Positions 8,683-21,467 are shown, counted from the first letter of the stretch. The stretch is DNA of 64,000 nt from Frateuria hangzhouensis (GCF_026410505.1 NZ_JAPMIU010000007.1:124001-188000); one strand, 5' to 3'. Program-made: numbers and translations. Notes: generated by a model from the letters alone, not told the origin.

Positions 8683-9207
8683 ATGGCACGCGGCATCAAC
8701 AAGGTCATCATCGTCGGCAACCTGGGCGCGGACCCGGAAGTCCGCTACACCAGCGGTGGCACCCCGGTGTGCAGCCTCAGCGTGGCCACGTCCGAGCAAT
8801 GGACCGACAAGCAGTCCGGCGAAAAGCAGGAACGCACCGAGTGGCACCGCGTGAAGATGTTCGGCAAGCTCGCCGAGATCGCCGGCGAATACCTGAAGAA
8901 GGGCCGCCAGGTCTACATCGAAGGTTCGCTGCGCACCGACAAGTACACCGACAAGGCCGGCGTGGAGAAGTACTCCACCGACATCATCGCCAACGACATG
9001 CAGATGCTCGGCGGCATGGGTGAAGGCGGCGGCGGTGGCGGCGGTGGCGGCTACCGCGAGCGTCCGCAGGGCGGTGGCCAGCGCCAGGGCGGCTACGGTG
9101 GTGGCCAGTCGCGCGGCGGCAACGATTACGGCAACGCCCCGCGCCAGAACGCACCAGCGCCGGCCGAGAGCGGCGGCAGCTTCGATGACGACGATATTCC
9201 GTTCTAA
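8683..9207 (+). CDS. ssb: Single-stranded DNA-binding protein
   Basis: A 174-residue protein. The N-terminal OB-fold (about 1-108) starts with [19 protein letters not shown] glycine-rich linker (poly-Gly around 112-126) with RG/QGG repeats follows, then the acidic C-terminal tip DDDDIPF that recruits replication and repair partners. It coats single-stranded DNA as a tetramer. ATG at 8683 has GAGGAA at a normal distance. A strong hairpin terminator follows about 20 nt after the stop. Confidence 0.97.
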   Translation: MARGINKVIIVGNLGADPEVRYTSGGTPVCSLSVATSEQWTDKQSGEKQERTEWHRVKMFGKLAEIAGEYLKKGRQVYIEGSLRTDKYTDKAGVEKYSTDIIANDMQMLGGMGEGGGGGGGGGYRERPQGGGQRQGGYGGGQSRGGNDYGNAPRQNAPAPAESGGSFDDDDIPF

Positions 9208-9227
9208 AGGTCACGTCGGCGCAGATG

Positions 9228-9256
9228 AAAAGGCCCGCAGCGATGCGGGCCTTTTT
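9228..9256 (+). terminator. Rho-independent terminator of ssb, likely bidirectional
   Basis: AAAAGGCCCGCA, loop GCGA, then TGCGGGCCTTTTT: a 12-bp stem followed by T5. The A-run on the other side lets it also serve the convergent EI gene ending at 9285. Confidence 0.92.
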
Positions 9257-9284
9257 CGTCCTGCAACCCCTCGCCAGCAGGTAC

Positions 9285-11033
9285 CTACGAGGGGTCCGTG
9301 GCCTGTTCGGCCAGTTGCGCCAGCAGCGCCTCGACGTCCTCGTGGGTGTGGGCGCGGATCAGCCGCGGGGCGTGGCGACGCAGCGTGGCGTGGTCGAGCG
9401 TGGCCAGGCGGTCGCGCACGTGCAGGATCTGGCTGGGGTGCATGCTGTATTCGCACAGGCCCAAAGCCAGCAGCAGGGCGGTGAAGTTGACGTCGCCGCC
9501 GATTTCGCCGCACAGGCTCACCGGCTTGTTCGCGCGGCGTCCGGCGGCGATGACGTAGGCGATCAGGCGCAGCAGTGCCGGCTGCAGCGGGTTGTAGATG
9601 TTTTCCAGGCCGTCGTTGCCGCGGTCGGCGGCAAGCACGTACTGCGCGAGGTCGTTGGTGCCAATGGCCAGGAAGTCGGCGTGTTCCAGCAGCGCACGCA
9701 CGTTGAGCGCGGCGGCGGGGACTTCGACCATGGCGCCCAGCGGCAGCTTTTCCGGCAGGTCCACGTTCTCGTGCTGCAGGTCCTCGCGGGCCAGCTTGAA
9801 CAGCGTGCGCACGGCGATCAGCTCGTCCGGCTGGGTGACCATCGGCACCAGCACGCGCACCGGGCCGTAGCAGGCGGCGCGCAGGATGGCGCGGATCTGG
9901 GTGGTGAATACCGCCGGGTAGCGCAGCGACAGGCGCACGCCGCGCACGCCCAGCGCCGGGTTGTCCTCGCCGCGCAGGGCCAGGCCGGCGGCGTCGGCCT
10001 TGTCCGCGCCCAGGTCCAGCGTGCGGATGGTCACCGGCAGGCCGCCCATGCCCAGCACCAGGTCGCGGTAGGCATTGAACTGCTCGTCCTCGGAGGGCAG
10101 CCCCTTGTGCTTGAGGAACAGGAATTCGGTGCGGTACAGGCCCACGCCGTCGGCACCGCGGGCGCGCGCAAGCGCTATGTCGGTGGAGGTCTCGGCGTTG
10201 GCGAAAAGCCTGACCGGCACGCCGTCGCGGGTGCGCGTGGGCGCGTTGGCGAGCTTGGCCAGCCGCCGGCCTTCGGCGGCTGCCTCGCGCTGCCAGGCGC
10301 GGTAGCGCGCCAGGTCCTGCGCGGTGGGATGGACGATGGTCTCGCCGCGCTCGGCATCGAGCAGGATCAGGTCGTCGTCGTGGATGGTGGCCAGCGCATC
10401 GCGCGCGCCGACCAGCATCGGCAGGTCCAGGCTGCGTGCCAGAATCGCGCTATGCGAGTAGGCGCTGCCCGAACTTGCCACCACGCCCAGCAAACCGTTG
10501 CCGACCAGGTGTGCCATGTCCGCCGGCGCGATGGTATCGGCGACCAGGATCTCGCCCACGCGCGCGGCGAGCTTGCGCTCCTCGCGGCTGGTCTGGCGCT
10601 GTAGCGCCGAGATCACCCGGTTGATGACCTGGTCGACGTCCTCGCGGCGGCTGCGCAGATAGGGGTCGTCCATGGCCTCGAACACCTTGGCCAGACGGTC
10701 GCGCTGCTTCTTCAGCGCCACGCCGGCGCGGTAGTGGCCGATGCGGATCAGGTCGTCCAGCCCGCGCAGCAGCTCCTTGTCGTCCAGCAGCAAGCTGTGC
10801 GCGTCGATGAATTCGTTGACCTCGCGTGCCAGCGCGCCATGCAGGCGGCCGCGCAGTTCATGCAGTTCCAGCCGCGCGGTGTCGAGCGCGCGGTGGAGGT
10901 TGTCCAGCTCACCCTCGATCTCGTCCTCGGCCAGCGGCCGCGTATCGACGAGATAGCGGCTTGGCTGCACCAGCCGCGCGCGTCCCAGGGCCATGCCCCT
11001 GGATGCGGCGGTACCGGGCAGCAGCTCTCTCAT
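9285..11033 (-). CDS. ptsI: PTS enzyme I (phosphoenolpyruvate-protein phosphotransferase)
   Basis: A 582-residue enzyme I that takes phosphate from PEP on His194 (in GSAYSHSAILARS) and passes it to HPr. The PEP-binding barrel carries LAIGTNDLAQY and the catalytic Cys508 in LCGEIGGD. It starts directly with the EI N-domain (MRELLPGTAASRG) and has no N-terminal GAF domain, so it is built like PtsI rather than nitrogen-PTS PtsP. Start: ATG 11033; the frame continues upstream but that part is not EI-like. It is the last gene of hprK-rapZ-EIIA-HPr-EI. No EIIB or EIIC gene is present in the window, so the chain appears regulatory. Confidence 0.93.
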   Translation of the reverse strand: MRELLPGTAASRGMALGRARLVQPSRYLVDTRPLAEDEIEGELDNLHRALDTARLELHELRGRLHGALAREVNEFIDAHSLLLDDKELLRGLDDLIRIGHYRAGVALKKQRDRLAKVFEAMDDPYLRSRREDVDQVINRVISALQRQTSREERKLAARVGEILVADTIAPADMAHLVGNGLLGVVASSGSAYSHSAILARSLDLPMLVGARDALATIHDDDLILLDAERGETIVHPTAQDLARYRAWQREAAAEGRRLAKLANAPTRTRDGVPVRLFANAETSTDIALARARGADGVGLYRTEFLFLKHKGLPSEDEQFNAYRDLVLGMGGLPVTIRTLDLGADKADAAGLALRGEDNPALGVRGVRLSLRYPAVFTTQIRAILRAACYGPVRVLVPMVTQPDELIAVRTLFKLAREDLQHENVDLPEKLPLGAMVEVPAAALNVRALLEHADFLAIGTNDLAQYVLAADRGNDGLENIYNPLQPALLRLIAYVIAAGRRANKPVSLCGEIGGDVNFTALLLALGLCEYSMHPSQILHVRDRLATLDHATLRRHAPRLIRAHTHEDVEALLAQLAEQATDPS

Positions 11034-11147
11034 GGGGTGGCTCGGTGGGCAATGGGATTCGGCAAAGCGGACGGCGGCAACGCCTGCCGGCACCCGCGGC
11101 GCACGGCGTCTGCACATCCGGGATCACGAATGCCGGATCCCGTCATC

Positions 11148-11417
11148 TCACGCGCCCTCATCGAACTTGCGCTCGAACAGCGCCACGACGGCGGCGATGG
11201 CCTCGGCCTCGTCGATACCTTCGGCGCGGACGGTGAGCGGGGTGCCCATGCCGGCCGAGAGCATCATCACGCCCATGATGCTCTGCGCGTTGACCTCGCG
11301 GCCCCTGCTGACAAGCCACACCGTGGATTTCAGCCCTTGCACCAATTGCACCAGCTTGGCCGAGGCGCGCGCGTGCAGGCCGAGTTTGTTGGAGACCACC
11401 AGGTCTTGTTCAAGCAT
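11148..11417 (-). CDS. ptsH: HPr phosphocarrier protein
   Basis: An 89-residue HPr. His15 in GLHARASAKL is the site phosphorylated by enzyme I. Ser46 in NAQSIMGVMML is the site used by HPr kinase/phosphorylase, whose gene is 1.5 kb upstream in the same operon. The ATG at 11417 lies inside the end of the EIIA gene (8-nt overlap), so the two are translationally coupled. It carries phosphate from enzyme I to EIIA and, through Ser46, may be switched off by HprK. Confidence 0.95.
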   Translation of the reverse strand: MLEQDLVVSNKLGLHARASAKLVQLVQGLKSTVWLVSRGREVNAQSIMGVMMLSAGMGTPLTVRAEGIDEAEAIAAVVALFERKFDEGA

Positions 11418-11802
11418 GATCGATGAAGATTCCCCCGCGGCCGCCATGGGCGGCCACCTGTGCAAGTTCGTCCAGCGGCTTCTCGGCGTAGTTGAGCACG
11501 CGCAGCAGCATGGGAAGGTTGAGCCCGGACACACAACGCAACCGTACCCCCAGCGCCGTAAGCGACAGGCCGATGTTGCAGGGCGTGGCGCCGTACAGGT
11601 CGGCCAGCACCAGCACGCCGTCGCCCTGGTCCAGTTCGCGTGCGTGGTGCGCGGTGAGCGTGCGCATCACGTCGGGGTCGGCGTGCGCCGGCACCTCCAC
11701 CGCCTCGACCTTGAGCGGCAGCTTGGGCATGACGTGGTGCGCGGCGGAGATCAGTGCCTTGCCGACGGCCTCGTGGGTCATCAGGAGTACGCCGACGCTC
11801 AT
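11410..11802 (-). CDS. PTS EIIA component, mannose family
   Basis: A 130-residue protein matching the IIA-Man fold: N-terminal VGVLLMTHEAVGKAL with phosphorylatable His10, and later LADLYGATPCNIG. In sugar PTSs this domain hands phosphate to IIB. Here neither IIB, IIC nor IID genes are nearby, so a regulatory role is likely (known for the equivalent gene in other HprK-containing proteobacteria; inferred here). It starts at ATG 11802, 163 nt after the end of rapZ, in a gap that contains a long inverted repeat. Confidence 0.9.
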   Translation of the reverse strand: MSVGVLLMTHEAVGKALISAAHHVMPKLPLKVEAVEVPAHADPDVMRTLTAHHARELDQGDGVLVLADLYGATPCNIGLSLTALGVRLRCVSGLNLPMLLRVLNYAEKPLDELAQVAAHGGRGGIFIDHA

Positions 11803-11855
11803 GGGTAGAACCCGGCCGGTTGGGCGGCAACCGTCGCGGCGCCCTTCTGCAGGAA

Positions 11856-11934
11856 CGCACCTGTGCGCAACCGGAATGCGACGGCGCGCCGGGACGCCTG
11901 CGCAAAGCCGGCGTGGCGGTCGCGCACAGGTGCG
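11856..11934. repeat. 13-bp perfect inverted repeat in the rapZ-EIIA gap
   Basis: CGCACCTGTGCGC (11856-11868) and its exact complement GCGCACAGGTGCG (11922-11934) are separated by 53 nt. In the operon transcript they would form a long-armed hairpin in the untranslated gap before the EIIA gene. Confidence 0.8.
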
Positions 11935-11965
11935 CTTTTGCCGGTGCGTGGGGATGCGGGCGTGT

Positions 11966-12883
11966 TCATTCGAGCTCGCGGTGGAAGGTCAGCACGCCTT
12001 CGCGCTTGGCGCGGAAGTGCCGGGACAGCCGCTCGACCAGGTACACCGAGCGGTGCCGGCCGCCGGTGCAGCCGACCGAGATGGTGACGTAGCTGCGGTC
12101 GTCCTGCTCGAAGCGCGGCAGCCAGGCATCCAGCCAGCGCGCGGTGTCGGCGAAGTACTCGCTGACCATCGGGTCGGCCTCGAGGAAATCGCGCACGGGC
12201 GCGTCCTTGCCCGAAAGCGGGCGCAGCTTGGGCTGCCAGTGCGGATTGGGCAGGCAACGCGCGTCGAACACGAAATCCGAGTCCAGCGGCAGCCCGCGAC
12301 GGAAGGCGAAGGACTGGAACATCAGCGTCAGTCCCTCGGTGGCCGCCGCATAGCCGGTGGCGATCATCCGGCGCAGCTGGTGCACGTTGAGGTCGCTCGA
12401 ATCGATCACCTTCTCGGCGATGCCGACCAGCGGGCGCAGCAGGCGGCGTTCCTCGGCGATGGCGTCGGCCAGCGACACCCCGCGGCGTGCCAGCGGATGG
12501 CGGCGGCGGGTCTCGGAGAAGCGCTTGATCAGCACGTCGTCGCGGCAGTCGATGAACACCAGGTGCACGTGTACGCCAGCGTCGGCCAGTTCCGAGAGCA
12601 CCAGCGGCATGTGCTCGAAATCCTCGCCGCGGTTGCGCACGTCCACGCCCACGGCGATGCGACGGCGGCGGCCGCCGCCGTCCTGGCGCACCGATTGCAC
12701 GAGCTGCGGCAGCAGCCCGCTGGGCAGGTTGTCGACGCAATAGAACTCCAGGTCCTCCAGCGCGCGCAGCGCAACGGTCTTGCCGCCGCCGGACATGCCC
12801 GTGAGCACCACCAGGTGCACCGCGTTCGGGTCGGGCTGGTCGTGGGGAAGGGTCGGGTCGTTGGTGCTCACTGGGTTCACCAT
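11966..12883 (-). CDS. rapZ: RNase adapter / nucleotide-binding protein RapZ
   Basis: A 305-residue P-loop protein. Walker A is GMSGGGKT at 29-36. The C-terminal domain has the conserved [17 protein letters not shown] signature. In E. coli RapZ senses glucosamine-6-phosphate and controls decay of the GlmZ small RNA; the target RNA outside enterics is mostly unknown, so only the family is certain here. The ATG at 12883 overlaps the hprK stop by 7 nt. Its place between hprK and the PTS genes is the common arrangement in proteobacteria and suggests a link between PTS state and amino-sugar metabolism. Confidence 0.93.
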   Translation of the reverse strand: MVNPVSTNDPTLPHDQPDPNAVHLVVLTGMSGGGKTVALRALEDLEFYCVDNLPSGLLPQLVQSVRQDGGGRRRRIAVGVDVRNRGEDFEHMPLVLSELADAGVHVHLVFIDCRDDVLIKRFSETRRRHPLARRGVSLADAIAEERRLLRPLVGIAEKVIDSSDLNVHQLRRMIATGYAAATEGLTLMFQSFAFRRGLPLDSDFVFDARCLPNPHWQPKLRPLSGKDAPVRDFLEADPMVSEYFADTARWLDAWLPRFEQDDRSYVTISVGCTGGRHRSVYLVERLSRHFRAKREGVLTFHRELE

Positions 12884-13860
12884 GGCGGAAGCCGGCGCAT
12901 CTGGTGCGCCTGGCGGTCGATAAAGGTCTGTGCGGGATCGATGCCCTTGCTCTTGAGCATATGGTGCCGCACCGCCGCCTCCACCAGTACCGCCAGGTTG
13001 CGGCCGGGGGCCACCGGGATGGTGATCATCGGCACCGCCACTTCCAGGATCTCGCGGTGGCTGGTATCGCCGGTCAGGCGCGTCGCCGCGTCGATGTCCT
13101 CGCCCTCGCGCAGCGGCTTCAGGTGCACCACCAGGCGCAGGTACTTGGAATGCTTCACGGCGGTGTGGCCGAACATCTCGCGTACGTTGAGCACGCCCAG
13201 GCCACGCACCTCAAGCAGGTCCTGCAGCAGTTCGGGGCAGGTGCCGTCGATCACGTCCGGCGCAATCAGGGTGAATTCGGTGGCATCGTCGGCAACCAGG
13301 CGATGGCCGCGGCTGATCAGTTCCAGTGCCAGTTCGCTCTTGCCGGAACCGGACTCGCCGGTAATCAGCACACCGATGGAAAACACCTCCAGGAACACGC
13401 CGTGCAGGGTGAGCCGCGGCGCCAGCATGCGCGCCAGGTGGTATTGCATCCAGGTCAGCAGTTCATGGCCGCGCTTGGCGCTGATCCACAGCGGCGTGTG
13501 GGTTTCCTCGGCCACTTCGCGCAGGTCCGAAGGGATGGTCTGGTCCTTGGTCACGATCAGCGCCACCGGCTGGTAGGCGGCGATCTTGTGCATCGCCTCC
13601 CAGCGCTGGCGCGAGTCCAGACCGTCCAGCCAGTTGAGCTCCTCGGTACCGATGATCTGCACCTTGTTGGGGTAGATCACGTTCAGGTAGCCGATCAGCG
13701 ACGGGCGGCGCGTGGCGGTGGCGCCGGGCTCGATCACGCGCCCTTCGCCACGCATGCCCGACACCCAGCGCAACCCCATGCGTTCGTGGACGCCGTCGAA
13801 AAGTTGTCGTGCGGTGAGACGTTCCAAAACCAGCTTCCTGCGAGCGTGCGACAGCGGCAT
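12877..13860 (-). CDS. hprK: HPr kinase/phosphorylase
   Basis: A 327-residue bifunctional enzyme that phosphorylates and dephosphorylates HPr on Ser46. The Walker A is GESGSGKS at 168-175, and the family signature reads [15 protein letters not shown]. The start is ATG 13860 (MPLSHARRK...); the next likely start would remove part of the N-domain. It is the first gene of the PTS operon, separated from hpf by a terminator, so it should have its own promoter in 13861-14004, where I cannot pick a convincing one. Confidence 0.94.
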   Translation of the reverse strand: MPLSHARRKLVLERLTARQLFDGVHERMGLRWVSGMRGEGRVIEPGATATRRPSLIGYLNVIYPNKVQIIGTEELNWLDGLDSRQRWEAMHKIAAYQPVALIVTKDQTIPSDLREVAEETHTPLWISAKRGHELLTWMQYHLARMLAPRLTLHGVFLEVFSIGVLITGESGSGKSELALELISRGHRLVADDATEFTLIAPDVIDGTCPELLQDLLEVRGLGVLNVREMFGHTAVKHSKYLRLVVHLKPLREGEDIDAATRLTGDTSHREILEVAVPMITIPVAPGRNLAVLVEAAVRHHMLKSKGIDPAQTFIDRQAHQMRRLPPW

Positions 13861-14004
13861 TGTGCCAGCTATGCGGCCGGGGGCGGGCGGCGGCGGCTGG
13901 AGGCGGTGTCGCAGGGCCGCCGCCGTCCGCCCGGGCGCGAGCCTTTGGTTCTTTCCCTCGGTAGGTGCGGGGTCGGGGGACCGATGAGCACCTCCCGGCG
14001 CGAA

Positions 14005-14034
14005 CAAAAAAAGACCCGCCACCAGGGCGGGTCT
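14005..14034 (-). terminator. Rho-independent terminator after hpf
   Basis: On the minus strand GACCCGCC and GGCGGGTC form an 8-bp GC stem followed by seven Ts. It ends the kdsD-to-hpf transcript and separates it from hprK. Confidence 0.92.
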
Positions 14035-14054
14035 CGGTTGCTCCTGTACCACCG

Positions 14055-14378
14055 TCAGCCGAATTGCCGGGCGTCGCGTGCTTCCTGCGGGTGCTTGTCG
14101 GTCACCTTCTCCCGGTGGCGGCGAAGCTGCGCCGCCAGCTTGTCGAACACCATGTCGATGGAGGCATACATGTCGGCCCCGCACGCTGCCGCGTGCAGGG
14201 CGGCGCCATTGGTGGTGAGGGTCGCATCCGCACAGTGCTGCAGTTTGTCCAGCGACAGCACCATGCTCAGGCCGGTGCATTTCTCATCGAGGCGGGTCAG
14301 GCGATCGAGCCGGGACGTGGCATGCGCACGCAGGGCGGGGGTGACTTCGATCTGCTGGCCGGTGAGTTGGAACTGCAT
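14055..14378 (-). CDS. hpf: Ribosome hibernation promoting factor, short form
   Basis: A 107-residue HPF/YfiA-type protein: [20 protein letters not shown] at the start and [19 protein letters not shown] toward the end, the basic surface that binds the 30S decoding region. It lacks the long C-terminal dimerisation domain. The start at ATG 14378 is fixed by a perfect AGGAGG 8 nt upstream. It sits just downstream of rpoN, its usual partner, and is the last gene before a terminator. Expression in stationary phase is expected from the family. Confidence 0.95.
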   Translation of the reverse strand: MQFQLTGQQIEVTPALRAHATSRLDRLTRLDEKCTGLSMVLSLDKLQHCADATLTTNGAALHAAACGADMYASIDMVFDKLAAQLRRHREKVTDKHPQEARDARQFG

Positions 14379-14495
14379 GGTTCGCCTCCTCTGGTACAGG
14401 CCGCCGGGGGCGGCGGGTTCGGCGTGCCCCTCTGCTGGCGGCACGTCGGTCTTTCCTTCCTATGGGAGCGTTCTTGCCGGTTCCAAGTCCCCCGT

Positions 14496-15968
<1,473 letters not shown>

Positions 15969-16025
15969 CCTACCCCGGCGGCTGTGATGCGACCATAGTC
16001 GCGGCGGGCGCCGGCCCGCCTCGCG

Positions 16026-16745
<720 letters not shown>

Positions 16746-16748
16746 CGG

Positions 16749-17369
16749 TCAGGGCTGCCCGCTGCTGGTGGCGGGTGCCGGCACGGCGGTGCTGGTGGCG
16801 GGCGCCGGAGTGCTGCCGGCCGACGTCGCAGGGGCTGGCGCGCTGGCACGCGGCTTGGGTTTGAAAATCATGTGCACGCGGCCGTCACCGCCGCTGTCGC
16901 CGGTCATCTCGCTGGTCTGGGTGTTGTAGGTGAGCCGGTCGCCATGCGCTTCGCCGCGCCCCTGCTGGGTGATCGAGGCGTTGCCCTCGAGCACCGCGAA
17001 GTCCCTGGCCACCTTGTAGTCGATGCTGGCCGCTTCGCCCTGCATCAGGTTGCCGTTGTCGTCCAGCTGCTGGAGGTGGGCGGGACTGCCGGTGAGCAGC
17101 ACGCTGTCGATCTCGGCGTTGGCGTCGAAGTGCACCTTGGCCAGGTCGCCGGTGGCCTTCAGCGAGCCTTGCGTGATCACCACGTTGCCCTTGAGCGTGG
17201 TGGTGCTGTCGGGCTTGCGGAAGCCGTCGAAGTGCGAAGCCTGCACGTCCATCGGCTGGTCGCGATCGGTGCGCTTGGCCTGGGCCGGCGCCAGCACCAG
17301 CAGGCCCAGCAGCGCGAGCGCCCAACTAGCGCGCATGCTGGCGGGGCGGGAACGTGGCATGGACGTCAT
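16749..17369 (-). CDS. lptA: LPS transport periplasmic protein LptA
   Basis: A 206-residue LptA/OstA-fold protein with a signal peptide (hydrophobic WALALLGLLVLAPAQA, cleavage after AQA) and the typical beta-jellyroll core (DSTTTLKGNVVITQGSLKATGD). It forms the periplasmic bridge for LPS. The C-terminus is an unusual low-complexity Ala-Pro-Ser-Thr tail (APAPATSAG... repeated). Start: ATG 17369 has GGAG 8 nt upstream; ATG 17360 and 17336 are possible. The gene overlaps the end of lptC by 44 nt with this start. Confidence 0.88.
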   Translation of the reverse strand: MTSMPRSRPASMRASWALALLGLLVLAPAQAKRTDRDQPMDVQASHFDGFRKPDSTTTLKGNVVITQGSLKATGDLAKVHFDANAEIDSVLLTGSPAHLQQLDDNGNLMQGEAASIDYKVARDFAVLEGNASITQQGRGEAHGDRLTYNTQTSEMTGDSGGDGRVHMIFKPKPRASAPAPATSAGSTPAPATSTAVPAPATSSGQP

Positions 17370-17922
17370 CGAGCAGCTCCAGGTGTTTGTCGTTGAGGTC
17401 GGCACGCATGCCGATCCCTTGGATTCTAGTGCCGCCCTGCACCATCTGCGCCGGTGCCGCGGTCTGCAGGCGGTTCTGTTCGGGCCAGGCCGTCACGTCG
17501 GCCGTATCGATCGTGGTGCTGGCGGTGTCGTCGAAGGCCGCCCGCTCCATGTGTACCGGGCCTTGCAGCTTTAGCAGGCTGCCGTTGTGGTTGACCCAGC
17601 CGTACAGGGAGTGCCCACGCCAGTCGGGCACGGCCGGCTGGTTCGACGGCAGTCGGAACTGCGGGGCGTTGATGTACAGCGACGCGTCGCCTTCGCGGCG
17701 TTCCAGCCGTGGCGCGTCGATCAGGAAGCTCGGCAGGCCGTCGATGCCGTATTGGGTCAGCTTGAAGTCGGTCAGCGTGTAGCCCGAGCGCGGCGGACCG
17801 ACGATCTGGTTGGCCGTGGGCGCGGGTCCGATCCACCAGAAAAGCAGCTGCGCGGCACCGGCCAGCAGCGCGACCACGACGATAGCCGCCGCCAGGCGGC
17901 GGTCGCGCAGCCACTCCCTCAC
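17326..17922 (-). CDS. lptC: LPS export protein LptC
   Basis: A 198-residue bitopic protein: one N-terminal membrane helix (LAAAIVVVALLAGAAQLLFW, about 10-29), then a periplasmic beta-jellyroll (YTLTDFKLTQYGIDGLPSF...). It links LptB2FG to LptA. The GTG start at 17922 is set by a GTGA overlap with the kdsC stop; longer readings upstream run into kdsC. Its neighbours kdsC and lptA confirm the identity of this poorly conserved protein. Confidence 0.9.
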   Translation of the reverse strand: MREWLRDRRLAAAIVVVALLAGAAQLLFWWIGPAPTANQIVGPPRSGYTLTDFKLTQYGIDGLPSFLIDAPRLERREGDASLYINAPQFRLPSNQPAVPDWRGHSLYGWVNHNGSLLKLQGPVHMERAAFDDTASTTIDTADVTAWPEQNRLQTAAPAQMVQGGTRIQGIGMRADLNDKHLELLDDVHATFPPRQHAR

Positions 17923-18470
17923 CGCCAGCGTTCCTTTTCGTTGCCGGCCTTGCCCTGGGCATGCAGGATCAGGTCGCAGACCTCGCGCGCGCCGCCCTGG
18001 CCACCGGCGCGGCTGGTTGTCCAGTGCGCCCGCTCGGCCACCCACGGATGGGCGTTGGCGACCGCCACGGCAAGCCCGACCACGTGCATGGCGGGCAGGT
18101 CGGGCAGGTCGTCACCGACGAAGGCGGCCTGCTCGGGCGCCAGTTGCAGTGCGTCGAGCAGTTCCATCAGGCAGGCGCGCTTGTCGCCCTGGCCCTGGTA
18201 GACGTGGGTGATGCCCAGTTCCTCGGCGCGCAGCGCCACCGGATGGCTGATGCGCGCGCTGATGATCGCTACCTGCACACCGTGCACTTGCAGGCGCTTG
18301 AGACCCAGGCCGTCCTGCACGAAGAAAACCTTGGTCTCGCGGCCATCCTCGCCGTAGTACAGCCGCCCGTCGGTGAGCGTGCCATCGACGTCGAACACCG
18401 CCAGGCGGATGCCGGCGGCGCGGGCGAGGAGGGCGGGGGGAAGGTTGGTGAGGTAGGAAGATGTGGGCAC
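17919..18470 (-). CDS. kdsC: 3-deoxy-D-manno-octulosonate 8-phosphate phosphatase
   Basis: A 183-residue HAD phosphatase of the KdsC type: motif I AVFDVDGTLTDGRLYY, motif II with Ser in AIISAR, motif III Lys in GQGDKR and motif IV GDDLPDLP. It removes phosphate from Kdo-8-P to give Kdo for lipid A/LPS. The start is GTG at 18470, with a weak upstream site. It overlaps lptC by 4 nt and follows kdsD after 68 nt. Confidence 0.94.
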   Translation of the reverse strand: MPTSSYLTNLPPALLARAAGIRLAVFDVDGTLTDGRLYYGEDGRETKVFFVQDGLGLKRLQVHGVQVAIISARISHPVALRAEELGITHVYQGQGDKRACLMELLDALQLAPEQAAFVGDDLPDLPAMHVVGLAVAVANAHPWVAERAHWTTSRAGGQGGAREVCDLILHAQGKAGNEKERWR

Positions 18471-18475
18471 GGTTG

Positions 18476-18540
18476 GGGACTGTCGTGGAAGAAGGTCAAA
18501 AGCGACCTTGCCTGATTTGTCCGATTTGTCGAGACAAATC
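18476..18540. promoter_or_regulatory. kdsD-kdsC gap with two small palindromes
   Basis: GATTTGTC-GA-GACAAATC (18523-18540) reaches into the kdsD stop codon, and AAGGTC-AAAAGC-GACCTT lies 18 nt away. This is the AT-rich part of a GC-rich operon. The palindromes could be an attenuator, a processing site or a protein site; no T-run makes it a classic terminator. Confidence 0.4.
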
Positions 18541-19546
18541 AGACGACCCTGGCGCGCAGCAGGTCGTGAATGTTCAGCGCGCCGACCACGCGCTGGGCCT
18601 GGTCCACCACCAGCAACGCGTGGATCTGGTGCTTCTCCATCAGCTGCGCCGCTTCGATGGCGAGCTTGTCGGAGGTAATGGTCTTGGGGCCGCGCGTCAT
18701 CAGTGCATCGACGGTGGCACCACGCAGGTCGACGTCCTCGTCGTCCAGCGCGCGGCGCAGGTCACCGTCGGTGAACACGCCGAGCAGGCGGCGTTCGGCA
18801 TCGACCACCGCGGTCATGCCCAGGTGCTTGCGGGTCATTTCCATCAGCGCTTCGGTCAGGCTGGTGCCCGGCGCGACCATCGGGATGCCTTCGCCGGAGT
18901 GCATGATGTCGCTGATGTGCAGCAGCAGGCGGCGACCGAGGCTGCCGGCCGGGTGCGAGCGGGCGAAATCCTCGGCGGTGAAGCCGCGCGCTTCCAGCAG
19001 CGCGATCGCCAGCGCATCGCCCATCACCAGCGCCGCGGTGGTGCTGGCGGTGGGCGCCAGGCCCAACGGGCAGGCTTCGCTGGAAATGCTGGCGTCCAGG
19101 TGCACGTCGGCCTGGTGCGCCAGCGAGGATCTGGGATTGCCGGTGATGGCGATCAGCGGAATGCCCTGGCGCTTGATCACCGGCAGGATGAACAGCAGTT
19201 CATCGGTTTCGCCGGAGTTGGACAGCGCCAGCACCACGTCGTCGGGCTGGATCATTCCCAGGTCGCCGTGGCTGGCCTCGCCCGGATGCACGAAGAACGA
19301 GGGCGTGCCGGTGGAAGCCATCGTCGCGGCGATCTTGCGCCCGACATGGCCGGACTTGCCCATGCCGGTGACCACCAGCCGCCCGCGGCAGGCCAGGATC
19401 AACCGGCAGGCCTCGACAAAACTGGCGTCCACACGCGGCTCCAGCGCACGGATCGCGGCCGCCTCGGTGGCGATCACCGTGCGCGCGCTCTGGGCGATGG
19501 CGTCCGGATCCAGGTTGGCGGCGGGCGGGGCGATGCGTGCGTTCAT
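18539..19546 (-). CDS. kdsD: D-arabinose 5-phosphate isomerase
   Basis: A 335-residue sugar isomerase. It has an SIS domain (LVVTGMGKSGHVGRKIAATMAS ... LALSNSGETDEL) and two C-terminal CBS domains (DIMHSGEGIPMV... and ALMTRGPKTITSD...). It converts ribulose-5-P to arabinose-5-P, the first committed step to Kdo. The start at ATG 19546 is chosen over an upstream ATG at 19582 because the family begins near there. It heads the long minus-strand operon running through kdsC-lptCAB-rpoN-hpf and diverges from ibaG. Confidence 0.94.
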   Translation of the reverse strand: MNARIAPPAANLDPDAIAQSARTVIATEAAAIRALEPRVDASFVEACRLILACRGRLVVTGMGKSGHVGRKIAATMASTGTPSFFVHPGEASHGDLGMIQPDDVVLALSNSGETDELLFILPVIKRQGIPLIAITGNPRSSLAHQADVHLDASISSEACPLGLAPTASTTAALVMGDALAIALLEARGFTAEDFARSHPAGSLGRRLLLHISDIMHSGEGIPMVAPGTSLTEALMEMTRKHLGMTAVVDAERRLLGVFTDGDLRRALDDEDVDLRGATVDALMTRGPKTITSDKLAIEAAQLMEKHQIHALLVVDQAQRVVGALNIHDLLRARVV

Positions 19547-19690
19547 GGGGTCTCGTCGGGGGCGGCGCGAAGCCGTTGGCATTTCTGTGCCATGGGATTT
19601 CCATTACCATGGCATATCCGCATTTTAACGTCATATGGCCGCGCGTTGGATTCATCAAGCGTTGTGGATCCGTACCTCCGTGCGCCGCCG

Positions 19691-21284
<1,594 letters not shown>

Positions 21285-21336
21285 GGGCACGTCGCGAGCT
21301 GGAACGGCGCCGCGCGTCCCCGCGGTGCCCCCTGCC

Positions 21337-21420
21337 TTGCAGGAGTCCACTTATGGGCGATGCTTTTCGGCCCGATGCACTCGACGGAAAAGAGCATCGC
21401 CCACAAGTGGGCTCCTGCCG
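21337..21420. repeat. REP-type palindrome pair (BIME-like)
   Basis: Two inverted copies of a REP (left GCAGGAGTCCACTTATGGGC, right GCCCACAAGTGGGCTCCTGC) flank a short spacer, between murA and the convergent DUF3108 gene. Each copy is itself palindromic around CCCACAAGTGGG. Confidence 0.88.
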
Positions 21421-21467
21421 GCTGTTCGGCTCCGTTTCTTTCTACGGTCGCGCGGGCATTGGAGCGG

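Noticed and set aside
13861-14054. Possible ptsN between hpf and hprK
   Set aside because: Only about 190 bp, containing the hpf terminator; no EIIA-Ntr coding sequence.
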